From positions 992,001 to 1,056,000 of the forward strand of contig JAUPFP010000036.1 of assembly GCA_036925085.1 (NCBI GenBank): 64,000 nucleotides of DNA. The letters run 5' to 3'. The stretch's first letter is position 1, and each line of letters begins with the position of its first letter. The position numbers were made by a program, and so were the translations under genes. This DNA is from Brachycybe producta (lineage: Eukaryota; Arthropoda; Diplopoda; Playtdesmida; Andrognathidae). Positions 48,877 to 59,320 of the stretch are shown one piece after another. The notes under the pieces are model-generated. The model was not told the origin of the DNA, did no database searches, and saw only the letters and a program-made list of their open reading frames with translations.

Positions 48877-51800
48877 TTACGTTAACCTTTTCTTCTGTGG
48901 TGAAAATAAATGTGCCTGCAAACAAAATAATTCAAATGGAAGAGAATTGAGTCGATGCAAAAATGAATGATGGAACGATAAGTAGCAGCAAATGGAAAAG
49001 GGAAAAACAAAAGAAAATTTACCTTTTGCCACTTTTCCATAAGCCGATCATATTCTACTTGATAAAAAGCAAAAACTTCTTTACAATCTTGACGAGCCGG
49101 ATGTTCCGGTGGATTGTAAACTTCACAATTGCTCTTGATTAACATCATGTCATCGTGAAACTCGGAAACATCCTTATAAACGCACATCTGTATTAAAAAA
49201 AACAATTCTTTACAATAGAGACTACAGGTCCCATGAGGCCTAGAAACCATATTAAACAGACGAAGCCCACAAATCACATCAAACTTATGAATCCCATAAG
49301 GGCCATAAGCCCTACGAAGCTCACTGGGCCTATGAGGCCCATAAGTCCATGCGTTATTTCATGAAATCAGCAGCCCAAGCCGGCCCACAAGCATAAAGTA
49401 GGTTTCTACTTTACAAATCATCAATGCGATTTTTTTACTTCGATCGCATTACAATATATTAACTTTTACTTAAACTCATGTATGTTGGAATAGAAAATAT
49501 GATGATTATTTAAATTAAAATTAAAAAAATTCTGATTGATTAAATAAACATTTTTTCAATAAAATAAGATGAGGAGGTTCGAATAAACCTTCTCGACCTT
49601 TTATGAACATACGCGCATACATATTACATACCATGATATATTATTAATAAGGCCAAAACTTTCATATAAATAAAAATTCAAACAGTGAAAGTTATCTTGA
49701 AAAACTGCGCATTTTATGCAAGTAGAAAATATATATATTACAGATAGAAAAAACATAATTAATACAGTATACTAAAACAATTTATAGTTAGAATTATCAG
49801 AAGCATTCATCATCATCCTTTTCTGCACCTTTTCCCACAATAAGCAGGGTTGGCCTTACGGGTTTGATCTCTCCACTCCTTTCACATGCCCCATATCCCT
49901 TTTACCACCCTGTTACAGGCTTGTTTGAGCCTTCTTCTACGACTTTTATCAGAAAACCCATTAAAAACCATTTGTAGAATTATTTTCGTCCAAAAAAAAA
50001 AAACGTTATTCTTCTAAATAATTAACTGAAATTGATGCAAATTTCCAAACAATTATGTAATTTGCGAATTTCTTATTTTCAGTTATTTTATATTATTCCC
50101 GCAAGTTACTATTAGCATAAAAATCCAATAAAAAATATCAGCTCTGTGACACAAATTAGTTTTGATTGAAAACAATTTCAGCTATCATTTATGATATAAA
50201 TATACCAATAGTTAGAATAAATGTATAATAACATGACAACCAGTTAAACCTTGTAATTACGAAAGCATCACCTGCATTCAATAACTTACTTCCAGCTTTT
50301 TCTTTATCGTTGAAAAATCCATTGGATTTTTCACAACTTCGTAATACCCAGGAGCCTCTTCTGCGGCCACTATAGCAGCACACACATACAAAACAACGAA
50401 CAAATGGTTAAGAATAGCACAAAAAAGGTTTTCTTTCAAAGACTTGCTTCACATTTAGACATTTTTGTTTACTAATCGATACCTGGCTGAAGAAACCAAT
50501 GCGCTGCACTCGGTTCTCCTTTCATTCGACCAACACCACGGAACTTCATAACACGAAGCAGCAAACTGGATTTTAACAAAATCGCAAATAACATCGACAA
50601 AAAAATATTTATAAGCAAAAGTTAATCATACGCAGTTGCGCCTCTCGACCAGCCATGAAGATGTGGTACAATAGATGGAAGGTCATCCGAGACAACGACA
50701 TCAGAAGGATGTTTTTTCCTCTTTTTTGTACGTACCGGATTGAAGCTCGGCTGTGACGATTCGTTTTCTACAAGTTGAGGTTAAAGATTACGACACGAGT
50801 CGTGAAAAATTCAGATTAAAAATTTCACCTCCGTGTAAAGCTGCCACTTTGCTCTCTACTGAATCGAAATCATCGGTAGATCCGATAATTTCCAACATTT
50901 CCGAACCTCCTTCGATACCGGTAATTTCACAAACACCCTAAAAGCACATAATAAAAACATCACGTAGCCTTTTTTTTCCTTCTCTAAATGCTACACTTGT
51001 TAAAACCTGTTGATTGATAAATGTCGAAGGAATTCTCTGATCAACAGACAGCCCATCGTGATCTTGTGGACCATAATACAATTCGTTAGCATCTCGTTTC
51101 AACGAATTCGTTTTTCCGACTGTAGAATCGCTCACCATAAAAACACTTGAACCTATTCATAAGACGACAATCTCTTCTTAAGTCACTGCATTTGCAATTG
51201 TGTCAGGAGCGGACTGGAAGATAAAACGGCCCAGGAAAAATTATTTCTACAGTTGAGGAGAAACTTAAAGTGTTAGGAAATTATAAAATTAGCTAAATCA
51301 CTTAATAGCATTTTCATGTTGATATCTTTCAAAATAAACTTTCTAAATTCTATGACAAAAATTAAACAATAAATCGTCTGCTTAAACTTGGGTCATTTTC
51401 AACCTCACATAAAATCGTATTCTGAAAAATATCAACATGAAATCATTGAGCTGATTAAGCTACCTCTTTTAGTTTCTAAAACACATTCAAGTTTCGCTTC
51501 TTTTTGTATCTGAATTACAGAATAATCCAGAGTTCATGAAGCACTTTATACTTTAAAACCACCTTAAGTAATTTAGCTACCCTTCTAGTTCTATAACACT
51601 TTCATTGCATCTTAATTTTACTCCTAAGACAAAATAATCTAAGTTCAAGGGGTGTTATTATTAGAATCCCACCCTTTTTAAACTTGTACCGCGTTTCATC
51701 ATAAAATATGCCATATAATGAAAAAAATTCCAGCCATATTTAAATTAAGCGGCTGATCCGGGGGGGGGGGGGAGATGTCCGATTGCCTACTAGGCCAGTC

Positions 51801-54800
51801 CGCCCCTGCATTGTGCACGAAATAAGTTCAACAAACCAGACTGTGTATCTAAAGTATTGCTTGGTTTCTGTATTGTTTCGAAAGCGACATCGGGCTCTCG
51901 AACGACACTTTCCATTTCCTCTGAAACAACCTCGATAGATTCCAAACCCACATCGTTTTGCTGACAGATTTCGTATCCCACTCCGTCGCTGAGTGCATTA
52001 TCGAAACATTCTACCACAACTTCATTCGTTATGAGATCAGTGTCATCGGTCGTCACAACCGTCTCTTCAATAACAGCTGTCAGACTTTCGTCAGTGAAAT
52101 GAATTTCATCACAAGCGCCAATCTCTGGAGCTTCGTTTTCTATAATTAACTGCTTTATCGCTGTTTCTTTCAATGTTTTGCATTCCTCGACCTCATCGGT
52201 ACTTGGAACAACCACAACGACGTCAGTCTTAGGCGATACGTTTGGCTTCGCGCGGTCGTCGCGTTTCACGGGAGACAAACTCTTAGTTGCAGACAGCGCC
52301 TTTTTACGTCTACTCGCAACGTCACCTTTACTATATGTTGCACCTCGGTAGAGGTATGTTCTACCGGGTTGCTGCATAACAGATTCTTTTACACTAATGC
52401 TTTCGTTTTTATCCACTTTGGATTCACTCAATTTAATGCCGTCACGCTTTTTATTGCTGCTGCTCCGTCCAGCGAGAAGTTCTCGCCGCAATGCGCTAAC
52501 ATTGTCCTCAAGTTTAACGAAACATTCGTTAGTCTTTGGCGACTGCTCCTGCTTCACATCGGCTGACTTTCTTTCTAAAGAAACATCGTTGTTTTTCTTT
52601 TCAACTGTAACTACACAATGATATAATAGGATATATAATAAAAATGAATTAAGTTATTTAAAATTAAGAAAAATCAAACCGGAAGTTTCACACTCGACGT
52701 TTTCGGACGACGAATGGCGTGGGCACGGTCCAAAAAGTCCAGTTTTCGGATCCAATTCGCCACTTTCACATTTCTGCAACTAGAATAAAATGGTTTTAAA
52801 GTGTAGACAACCCCTCACATTCGAACTGTAGTCATTCTATTTTTCACAAGCAAAATTAAGATAAAGCGCTTTAGAAACTAGAAGAGCTCTAAGGTTATTT
52901 CATGTTGATATCTTTTAAAATAAGCATTTTATGAGAACTTAAAAAATAATGCAACTGTTTAAGCAGACTATATATTTCAATTTTTGTCTAAAGAAAGTTT
53001 ATTTTAAAAGATATAAACATGGAAAATATTATTTTGTTATTCTGCAACACAAAATAACTAAAGTTCGAAAATCAGTCTTTCTTAAAATCAAATAAAAAGA
53101 GAAAATTGAAATCAAAGATAATTTAAATAATCGTTATTTGTACTTTAAATTTCGTTTTTTCCATCACCGATTCAGTCGACGCTTCAATAACCGCGTGTGT
53201 AGAGACATTTACAGTTTCTTTGTTTTGCAAAGTCTGAACCACGCTCGATATAGCTATTAAAAAAACAACAAAGAAAACCGTCAAAAGCTTACAATAGATG
53301 CCGTTTAACACGAAAACGGATAACACGAAATATTTGTTCAGTCCCAGACCCTTAGAAAAATGGATAATTCAAAAATATTGGTAAACTTGAGTCAATTCTA
53401 TACGAGCACTTCTTGCAGTTCATTCAACTTAACTAGGACCACTTCCCAAATGTTGGCGAGCGACTTGACTGGTCAGTGTATATCACATGCCGACCTCGTT
53501 TTGGTCTCTAAAAGACACATCTTTTGAGTCTTTCTTGCCTTTTCCGCCCCATATTACGAAATTCTCGTAAGATAAACACATTATAAAATACAGTTTAAAC
53601 AATTTATCTTTTAACACGAACAAATATTCTTGTCCCTTCGTGTTAAACAGTTTCCAGTGTAATACGAAATGCACGATTTTTAGAAAAAATCAAGTTACTT
53701 AAAGACGAATCTGTTGAATTCTCTTCCAATTTCAATTCTTCTACACATGCAGACGATAAATCGGTCAGTTGAGCTGGTTCGATGCTACCATCAGGTAAGA
53801 TTCCAGCCGCCTGAAGCAAATCGGCTAAAACTGTGCTCTTCTTAGCAAATTGAGTTATTGTCTTATCAGACAAACCGTCTGATGAACTGGCTAAAGTAAC
53901 GGTCGAAGCAATTCCACCTCTTCCTTTCGGAATGAGAATCGCATGCCGAGAACCACCATCCTAAAATTGAAACACACCTCAACGATAAACAAGCGTTGTA
54001 ACAACGAACTCAAATATCGCAGATGACTGACTCTGACAGAAGTAAGTGATGTTGGTTTTAACATCGTCTGAGAACCAGATAGAGCAGAAGCCGAGATCGT
54101 AAATGCATTTCCGGATTGAGACTGTTGTAAAACATGAGCCTTTTGAACAACAATAACATTGGATTTTCCTCCTATAAAAATCGATTTGTTGAAATTGTTA
54201 TTCCAACTCTTAAAAGTTTTACAAAATAAATATCAAAAAACAAGAAATACCTGCAGAAGATATCGACATTCCAGGAGGAACTTTAAGCAACGTTGTTTGT
54301 TTTCCATTCGGTCCAACGGTAACAAGTGCAGATGCATTTTTCGTAACTGATAAAGATGTGGGATTCAAAAGCCTTCCCGCCGAAGCCTGTGTACCGAGAA
54401 CATTCACCAGACGCGTTCCGGACTGATTTCCTTCGTCAAAACCATTAAACATATTTTTTAAGTTTTCCGCAGATATAATTAAAGGTAAATTAATCATCCG
54501 AATTGCCTTCGGCACACCTGTAACTGCTCCCGTTTTGGTGACGACAACAATAGGAGGCATCCCACCACCTGCAGAAGATTTTGGCACAAACTTTGAGCCA
54601 GAAGAAACAGGAACCGTCTGAGCTATAATCTTTAAACCTAAATTTGTCCAAATTAAAACTGTTTTTATAAACAACCAAATGTTGTTAAAATGAACGAGAA
54701 CAATTCAAAACAACACCGATTATTCTACAGTTTTAAGAAGCAGCTCCCAGAAAAGTAAATGAAACACGCTCAATCACTTAAGAGTATTTTCATGTTGATA

Positions 54801-57663
54801 TCTTTCAAAATAAACTTTTTATATAACAAAAATACAAACTTCAAACTTAAATAAAAAAAATTTTTTGAAAGATATCAACGTGAAAATAGCCCGCAAGTGA
54901 TTGTGCAATCTATCTAGTTTCTGAAACACATTCAAGTTTCTCTTTATTTTTCAGCCTGAAAAACAGACCAATCACAGTTCGAAAGGCGTTTACACTTTAA
55001 AACCACTTTTAAGTCATTCAGTTACTTTTCTAGTTTCTAACACTTTCAATTTCTCTTTAGTGTTGCTCATCTGTAATGCAGAATTAACTGCAAAATCAGC
55101 TGTCCTTCCTCAGCAGACATTAGATTGTAAGTTTGGAAACAGACTATTCAATCAACTAAATATTTTGATTTGAGGAAACAATAACCAAAATATCGTATGT
55201 GAAGCATGTTGTAATAGACAATATCTGTTAGAAAAATACCTGAAGTGGTGGTCGTGGTTTGAGGCGCCGTCGGTGAACTGGATCCAACGGAAGTCACCGA
55301 TCCAGATGGAAGGACGAGCGTCCCGGGACTCGAAGACGAGATTGGAGTGATCAACGAAGACACTTTTCCTAAAGATTGCGTAACACTCGCCATCGTTCCA
55401 GTCGTAGTCACTGTCTTAACGATCGGGACAGTAAGAGAACGTTGTAAAATGCTTGACTGTAAGTTAGAACACGACGTCGACACCAGAATAACCTGCTTTA
55501 CAATTGACGAGAAAGAAAAGAAAAGTGATAAAAGTTTCTTTAGAAAATGATCACTAAAACTTTAAACCTTTTGAGTAGGAATTGTACTTGACGATGAACT
55601 TGTAGCTAATTTCGGAGTGCTGCTGGTCAATGTAAACTGGACGGGTGTTCCACCGATCGGAATGCTAACTGTTTTTGAAGTTGCTGACGTAGATAACATC
55701 GTAGACGGAGCAATGGTATTCTAAAACACACAAAAAAACTATGATTGACAAACGAGTAAAAAAACTGCTACAAAGTTCCCACCAAATATTAATTTTCATT
55801 TCCAGCAGAAAGTTTTCTAGAATTATTTTGGTGAGAAACTTAATAGTGTTTTAGAAACTAGAAGGGGCATTTTAATAATGATATATTTTAAAATAAGCTA
55901 ATTTTATGTTAGTTTGACATACTTCTTTTAATTTTTGTCGGTAAAACGTTTTTTGTTGAAAGATATCATTATGAAATACTCTTAAGTGACTGGGTAACCT
56001 GTTCTAGTTTGTAACACAATTTAAAATTCTGAAAAATTGAATAACTAGAGTTCAATTGAGATGTGCTTGCACTTTAAAACCAGCAATTGTACTAGTTTCT
56101 AACACAGTTTCAGTTTCTTCTTAGTGCAGGTCTTTTTTGTTTTTACATAAATTCTCTACGTTTCTAAGGAAATTTCAAAATTTCTGGAAATTAACGTCTT
56201 TTCACTGCCATGATCAAGGATAAATGTTACCTTAGTGACTTGTGGCGTGGCGATTCCACAAGAAGTAGTGAAATTCACTTTATGTTGCGGAAGCGACAAA
56301 TCGGAAGAAGAACGCTTCCTTTTACGAGATTTCACATCGGTCTGAACTCCATCGTGATTCGTAGCTGCTAAAGTAAAACATTTGATATTGACGTAAACAA
56401 AACAGAATCTTTCAGATCTTTGGATCTAAATAACTTACATTTAACTTGAAATGAAACGCCACTCGGCAATACCAGGACGTTCGAAGGCGAAGAAACAATC
56501 GGCATCTGTTGATTCTGATCAACGACTGGAATATCCAAAAGGGAATCCGTTTCGTTTGAAATATGTGTAGCATTTGGCGACATCTTGGCGGCACTAACTG
56601 TAGTTTTTCCACCACCACATTTGATTGAATTTTCAACAGCCAAAAATTGATTTTCACCTAAAACAAGACTCCAAATTGACACAACTACAAAGAAAACACA
56701 GTAAATATTAATCATTACTCTTGATAACGGGTGCAGTTGATGATGGAGAAGGCAAAGATGCATTGTGCTGAGCAGCTAGAAGTGCCACATTGTTAGCGAT
56801 GTTTGTAAAAGCGGTCTGAGGAACAAGCCGTGGCATCAGAGGAACAAGACGTCGTCCTTCGATGGCCCATTCCGAATACGTACTGCAACCACCGACACTA
56901 CGAGAAACAAGTAAGATCTAGAAGATTAACTAAAAAAAGACTTTCTTTCCAGACTATTACAGATCTGCTATAGTTGCTAGCTTCTCGTCATTGACGGCAC
57001 GGCGTATTTCGGCACGATGTCGTTCGGTCGAAATTCTGTTTACAAATAAAAACCGGTTATCGAAATTCTTATTTTTTTGTTGTTTTACTCTTATTTTAAA
57101 ACGCAGAAACTTCACAAAACGAGAAAAATGTAATAAAATATGATTGGAAAATTCAAAAATCTGCCATAAAAATACAAAAATTTGAATTCAAAACATAAAA
57201 GCACTGAAACTGTTTAACACAATAACAGATACAACAAAAATTCGGATAACATCAAATATATATTTGGTACGGTTCCTTAGAATAAAACAAAACTTCTTTT
57301 AACACAAAAAAAAATATTCAGGTCCTTATCCATTTCGTGAAATATATGAAATATCCGTGAATTTATGCGTTTTAAACACTGACTTGGTTACAAACATTTT
57401 CTACTAACCCTAGAATTGAGCATAATTCTTGTAAAACTTTCTTCTTGTCCTTGCTGAGTTCACCTTGAGCTCTAAATGCTGAAACCATCGACGCATAAGC
57501 CTCCAATTCTAAAGAAAAAACGTAAAGAAGTTCAGTTTTTCTTATCTTCATATTTAGCTAAAATGGAGCGAAATCAATCTGAAATGACTTTACCTAACCG
57601 TCTGAGTATTCGTTTGCATTCGTCTTTAGTTAAATCTAGTAACATTGGCCACATGAGAGACAT
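48877..57663 (-). CDS. EMSY: EMSY-like chromatin repressor with a C-terminal bromodomain
   Basis: EMSY is a nuclear ENT-domain protein linked to BRCA2 and to SIN3/KDM5-type repressor complexes in vertebrates. Exons, minus strand: 57594-57663, 57409-57508, 56961-57035, 56719-56897, 56439-56657, 56231-56367, 55568-55720, 55240-55495, 54251-54637, 54032-54171, 53699-53960, 53144-53253, 52680-52779, 51837-52610, 51007-51152, 50829-50937, 50632-50767, 50483-50565, 50290-50369, 49023-49187, 48877-48915. All join in phase: 1239 residues. The ENT domain (about 5-100) has DLTKDECKRILRRLE and STERHRAEIRRAVNDEKL; EWAIEGRRLVPLMPRLVPQ follows. Family motifs VLVLPSG, RKRKRSSSD, SNVIVVQK and LDPKTGLFG recur in order. 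A bromodomain occupies about 1108-1227 with PGYYEVVKNPMDFSTI and CEVYNPPEH; Asn1197 is the expected acetyl-lysine contact. A 12-residue tail (last exon) ends the protein. Human EMSY lacks a bromodomain. The middle exons are confident; the last three rest on splice logic. Confidence 0.88.
49225..49395. repeat. Degenerate GGCCTCATG-type repeat, site 2
   Basis: CCCATGAGGCCTAGAAACC, AAGGGCCATAAGCCCTACG and GGGCCTATGAGGCCCATAAG resemble the complement of 45125-45255. It lies in the EMSY intron just upstream (in gene sense) of the exon 49023-49187. Confidence 0.55.
51204..51808. mobile_element. hAT-type non-autonomous element carrying a fold-back MITE
   Basis: The ends CAGGAGCGGACTGG and CCAGTCCGCCCCTG are inverted repeats (12 of 14). 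Flanks AATTGTGT and CATTGTGC share ATTGTG, consistent with an eroded 8-bp duplication as made by hAT transposases. From about 51245 to 51570 the interior is a copy of the fold-back family, and a G run lies at 51759-51771. The element sits in the EMSY intron 51153-51836. A fragment with the same GCGGACTGGAAG end occurs near 48164. Confidence 0.8.
52793..53090. mobile_element. Fold-back MITE copy close to an EMSY splice acceptor
   Basis: TGGTTTTAAAGTGTAGACAA, GCTTTAGAAACTAGAAGAGC and TTCATGTTGATATC on the left; TTAAAAGATATAAACATGG and ACTAAAGTTCGAAAATCAG on the right. Its left edge is 14 bp from the end of EMSY exon 52680-52779, so it probably supplies or displaces the branch-point region. Confidence 0.8.
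54715..55075. mobile_element. Fold-back MITE copy in EMSY intron
   Basis: TTTTCATGTTGATATCTTTC with AAAATAAAC is mirrored by GAAAGATATCAACGTGAAAA and CTATCTAGTTTCTGAAACAC; the end is GGCGTTTACACTTTAAAACC. An extra arm fragment (TTACTTTTCTAGTTTCTAAC) follows. Confidence 0.8.
55805..56135. mobile_element. Fold-back MITE copy in EMSY intron
   Basis: GTTTTAGAAACTAGAAGGGG and ATAATGATATATTTTAAAAT on the left; GTTGAAAGATATCATTATGA and ACCTGTTCTAGTTTGTAACA on the right, then an extra arm. Confidence 0.75.
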
Positions 57664-57936
57664 TCTTCTTCTAAAAAGAGAAAAAAATCGAAACAAAAAG
57701 CAATGAACTAAAAAAAATGTTTACAAATAAGAATTCAGAATCGGTGATGATTTTTCGTTCAACGTTTCAACATTTTTTAGAAGCAAATACAAAACTTACA
57801 TTCAATTAAATTCTTAACTTGTTGCTATTCTTAAGAATTCATTCATATTCGTCAGTTTAAATTACAAAAATCGTGCGAAAGAAACAACAAAATAAAGAAT
57901 TTAGAAGAGAAGAAGAGACATCAAGTAAACGAAACC

Positions 57937-57949
57937 CGCCATTTTACAA
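57937..57949 (-). promoter_or_regulatory. YY1-like motif near the probable EMSY promoter
   Basis: The minus strand reads TGTAAAATGGCGG. It matches the AAnATGGCGGC consensus bound by YY1 and its relatives, which often sits just downstream of transcription starts. It is about 275 bp upstream of the EMSY start codon. Inferred from motif only. Confidence 0.4.
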
Positions 57950-58013
57950 GACAGAAAAAAAAAGGCGAGCAGCTATGAAGCATCGATCAAAGGACGAGAG
58001 TAATGATATTTAT

Positions 58014-58028
58014 GACACCAGGGGGCGA
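58014..58028 (+). promoter_or_regulatory. CTCF-like motif upstream of EMSY
   Basis: GACACCAGGGGGCGA matches the core CCASYAGRKGGCR of bilaterian CTCF at nearly every position. It is between EMSY and NOP58, about 350 bp upstream of the EMSY start. Motif evidence only. Confidence 0.4.
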
Positions 58029-59320
58029 AAACAATTGCTACGAATTATGTAACGAATACGATACAAGATAAATCTATAGAGGTAAAGCAACTCCATATTA
58101 GAAACATAAACCAATAATGAGTGAATAATCGTCTGCTTTTTGATGCTAGAAGGAAGACGCCTTGCCAAGGAGCACAGCACAAGGGTGAGTCTCGTACGAT
58201 ATGGCAAGCCATTTTAAAGGAGAAGACATTATTGATGAATCTCGTACGCCACGTAATTGTATAGTAACTGAAGTACTAAGTACAGTTTCCGCTAGCTATT
58301 GGCAACACTCAAGTTTTGGCACGAAATGTTCCATAGGAAAAAAGCTCTTTTTGAGTTGCCTCCATACGGAAACTTAGAGGTAACTCAACTTTCTATGGAG
58401 CATTTTTTATAATCCTATCCTAAGTAATAGTCTATAAGATTATACCAATATGTATATATATATACCCGCTTCACTGTAAGAAGGCTATGACGTCAGTGGG
58501 GGTTGACGTAAAATTTACAATTGTGTCATCCAGTTTGACAGATAATACGTTTTCAACAGTTTAAACAAAAGGATTATATTTTTGCATTCTGTCATAATGA
58601 CAACCACTCTGACGCCACGTTTTCTAAGAATTTTTTTAATCCAAAAATTAAAGCAAAAACCTAGGCAGGGGGAAAATAGGCAATTACAAATTATTGAATT
58701 AACAAATCTACCATCCTTTGCAACTTTGAAAAGCAAAAATTGATCATGTATACCTTAAGAATTGCATTCTTGTAGCTCGTACAAATAGTACTTTCTTGTG
58801 TCTTTTGGGTTACAGTTTAATACAAATGTGAAGCTAAACTAGTCAACTTTTACATTAAACTTAGCATCATTAGTTTAGCACTAACTTTGACTTAGCAATC
58901 ATTAATATTACCTTTGCTTTTCTTCCCCATCCTCCAACCTTGAAAAATTAAACTTAAAAATTCTTCAAGTTGCTTCTAAAATAAAGTTTATTAGGAAATT
59001 TACCGATGAGCCACTACATGTGCGCATTTAATACGTTCTTTGGGCAAATGATGTTTCGAATTGCTGCTTGATCGTTAAAACCTCAAAATAACTAAATAGA
59101 ATAACATTCTAAATATATACTAAATAAAAAATGTCCTAATGCTACTACTGTATTAACGAAAAACAACCACGCTTTAATCATAAAAGCGGTAAATTTTAAA
59201 TTCATTAAAAAAAAATACACGATGACATCGGATTTTCCGATCAAACTTAAATTTCATTAAAAAAAATGAAAACATATTGAAATTATGATTCAATAAACAA
59301 AAGAAATACGAAATTGAAAA

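Larger units (their letters stand above)
57664..59320. other. Intergenic region between NOP58 and EMSY
   Basis: It contains the EMSY promoter side and the NOP58 3' UTR. The sequence just upstream of the EMSY start codon reads CTTTTTAG then AAGAAG, a good acceptor, so a non-coding 5' exon probably lies further upstream. Motifs resembling YY1 and CTCF sites are at 57937-57949 and 58014-58028. No other gene was seen. Confidence 0.6.

Noticed and set aside
51958-52621. Plus-strand frames opposite the large EMSY exon
   Set aside because: Shadows of the 774-nt minus-strand exon.
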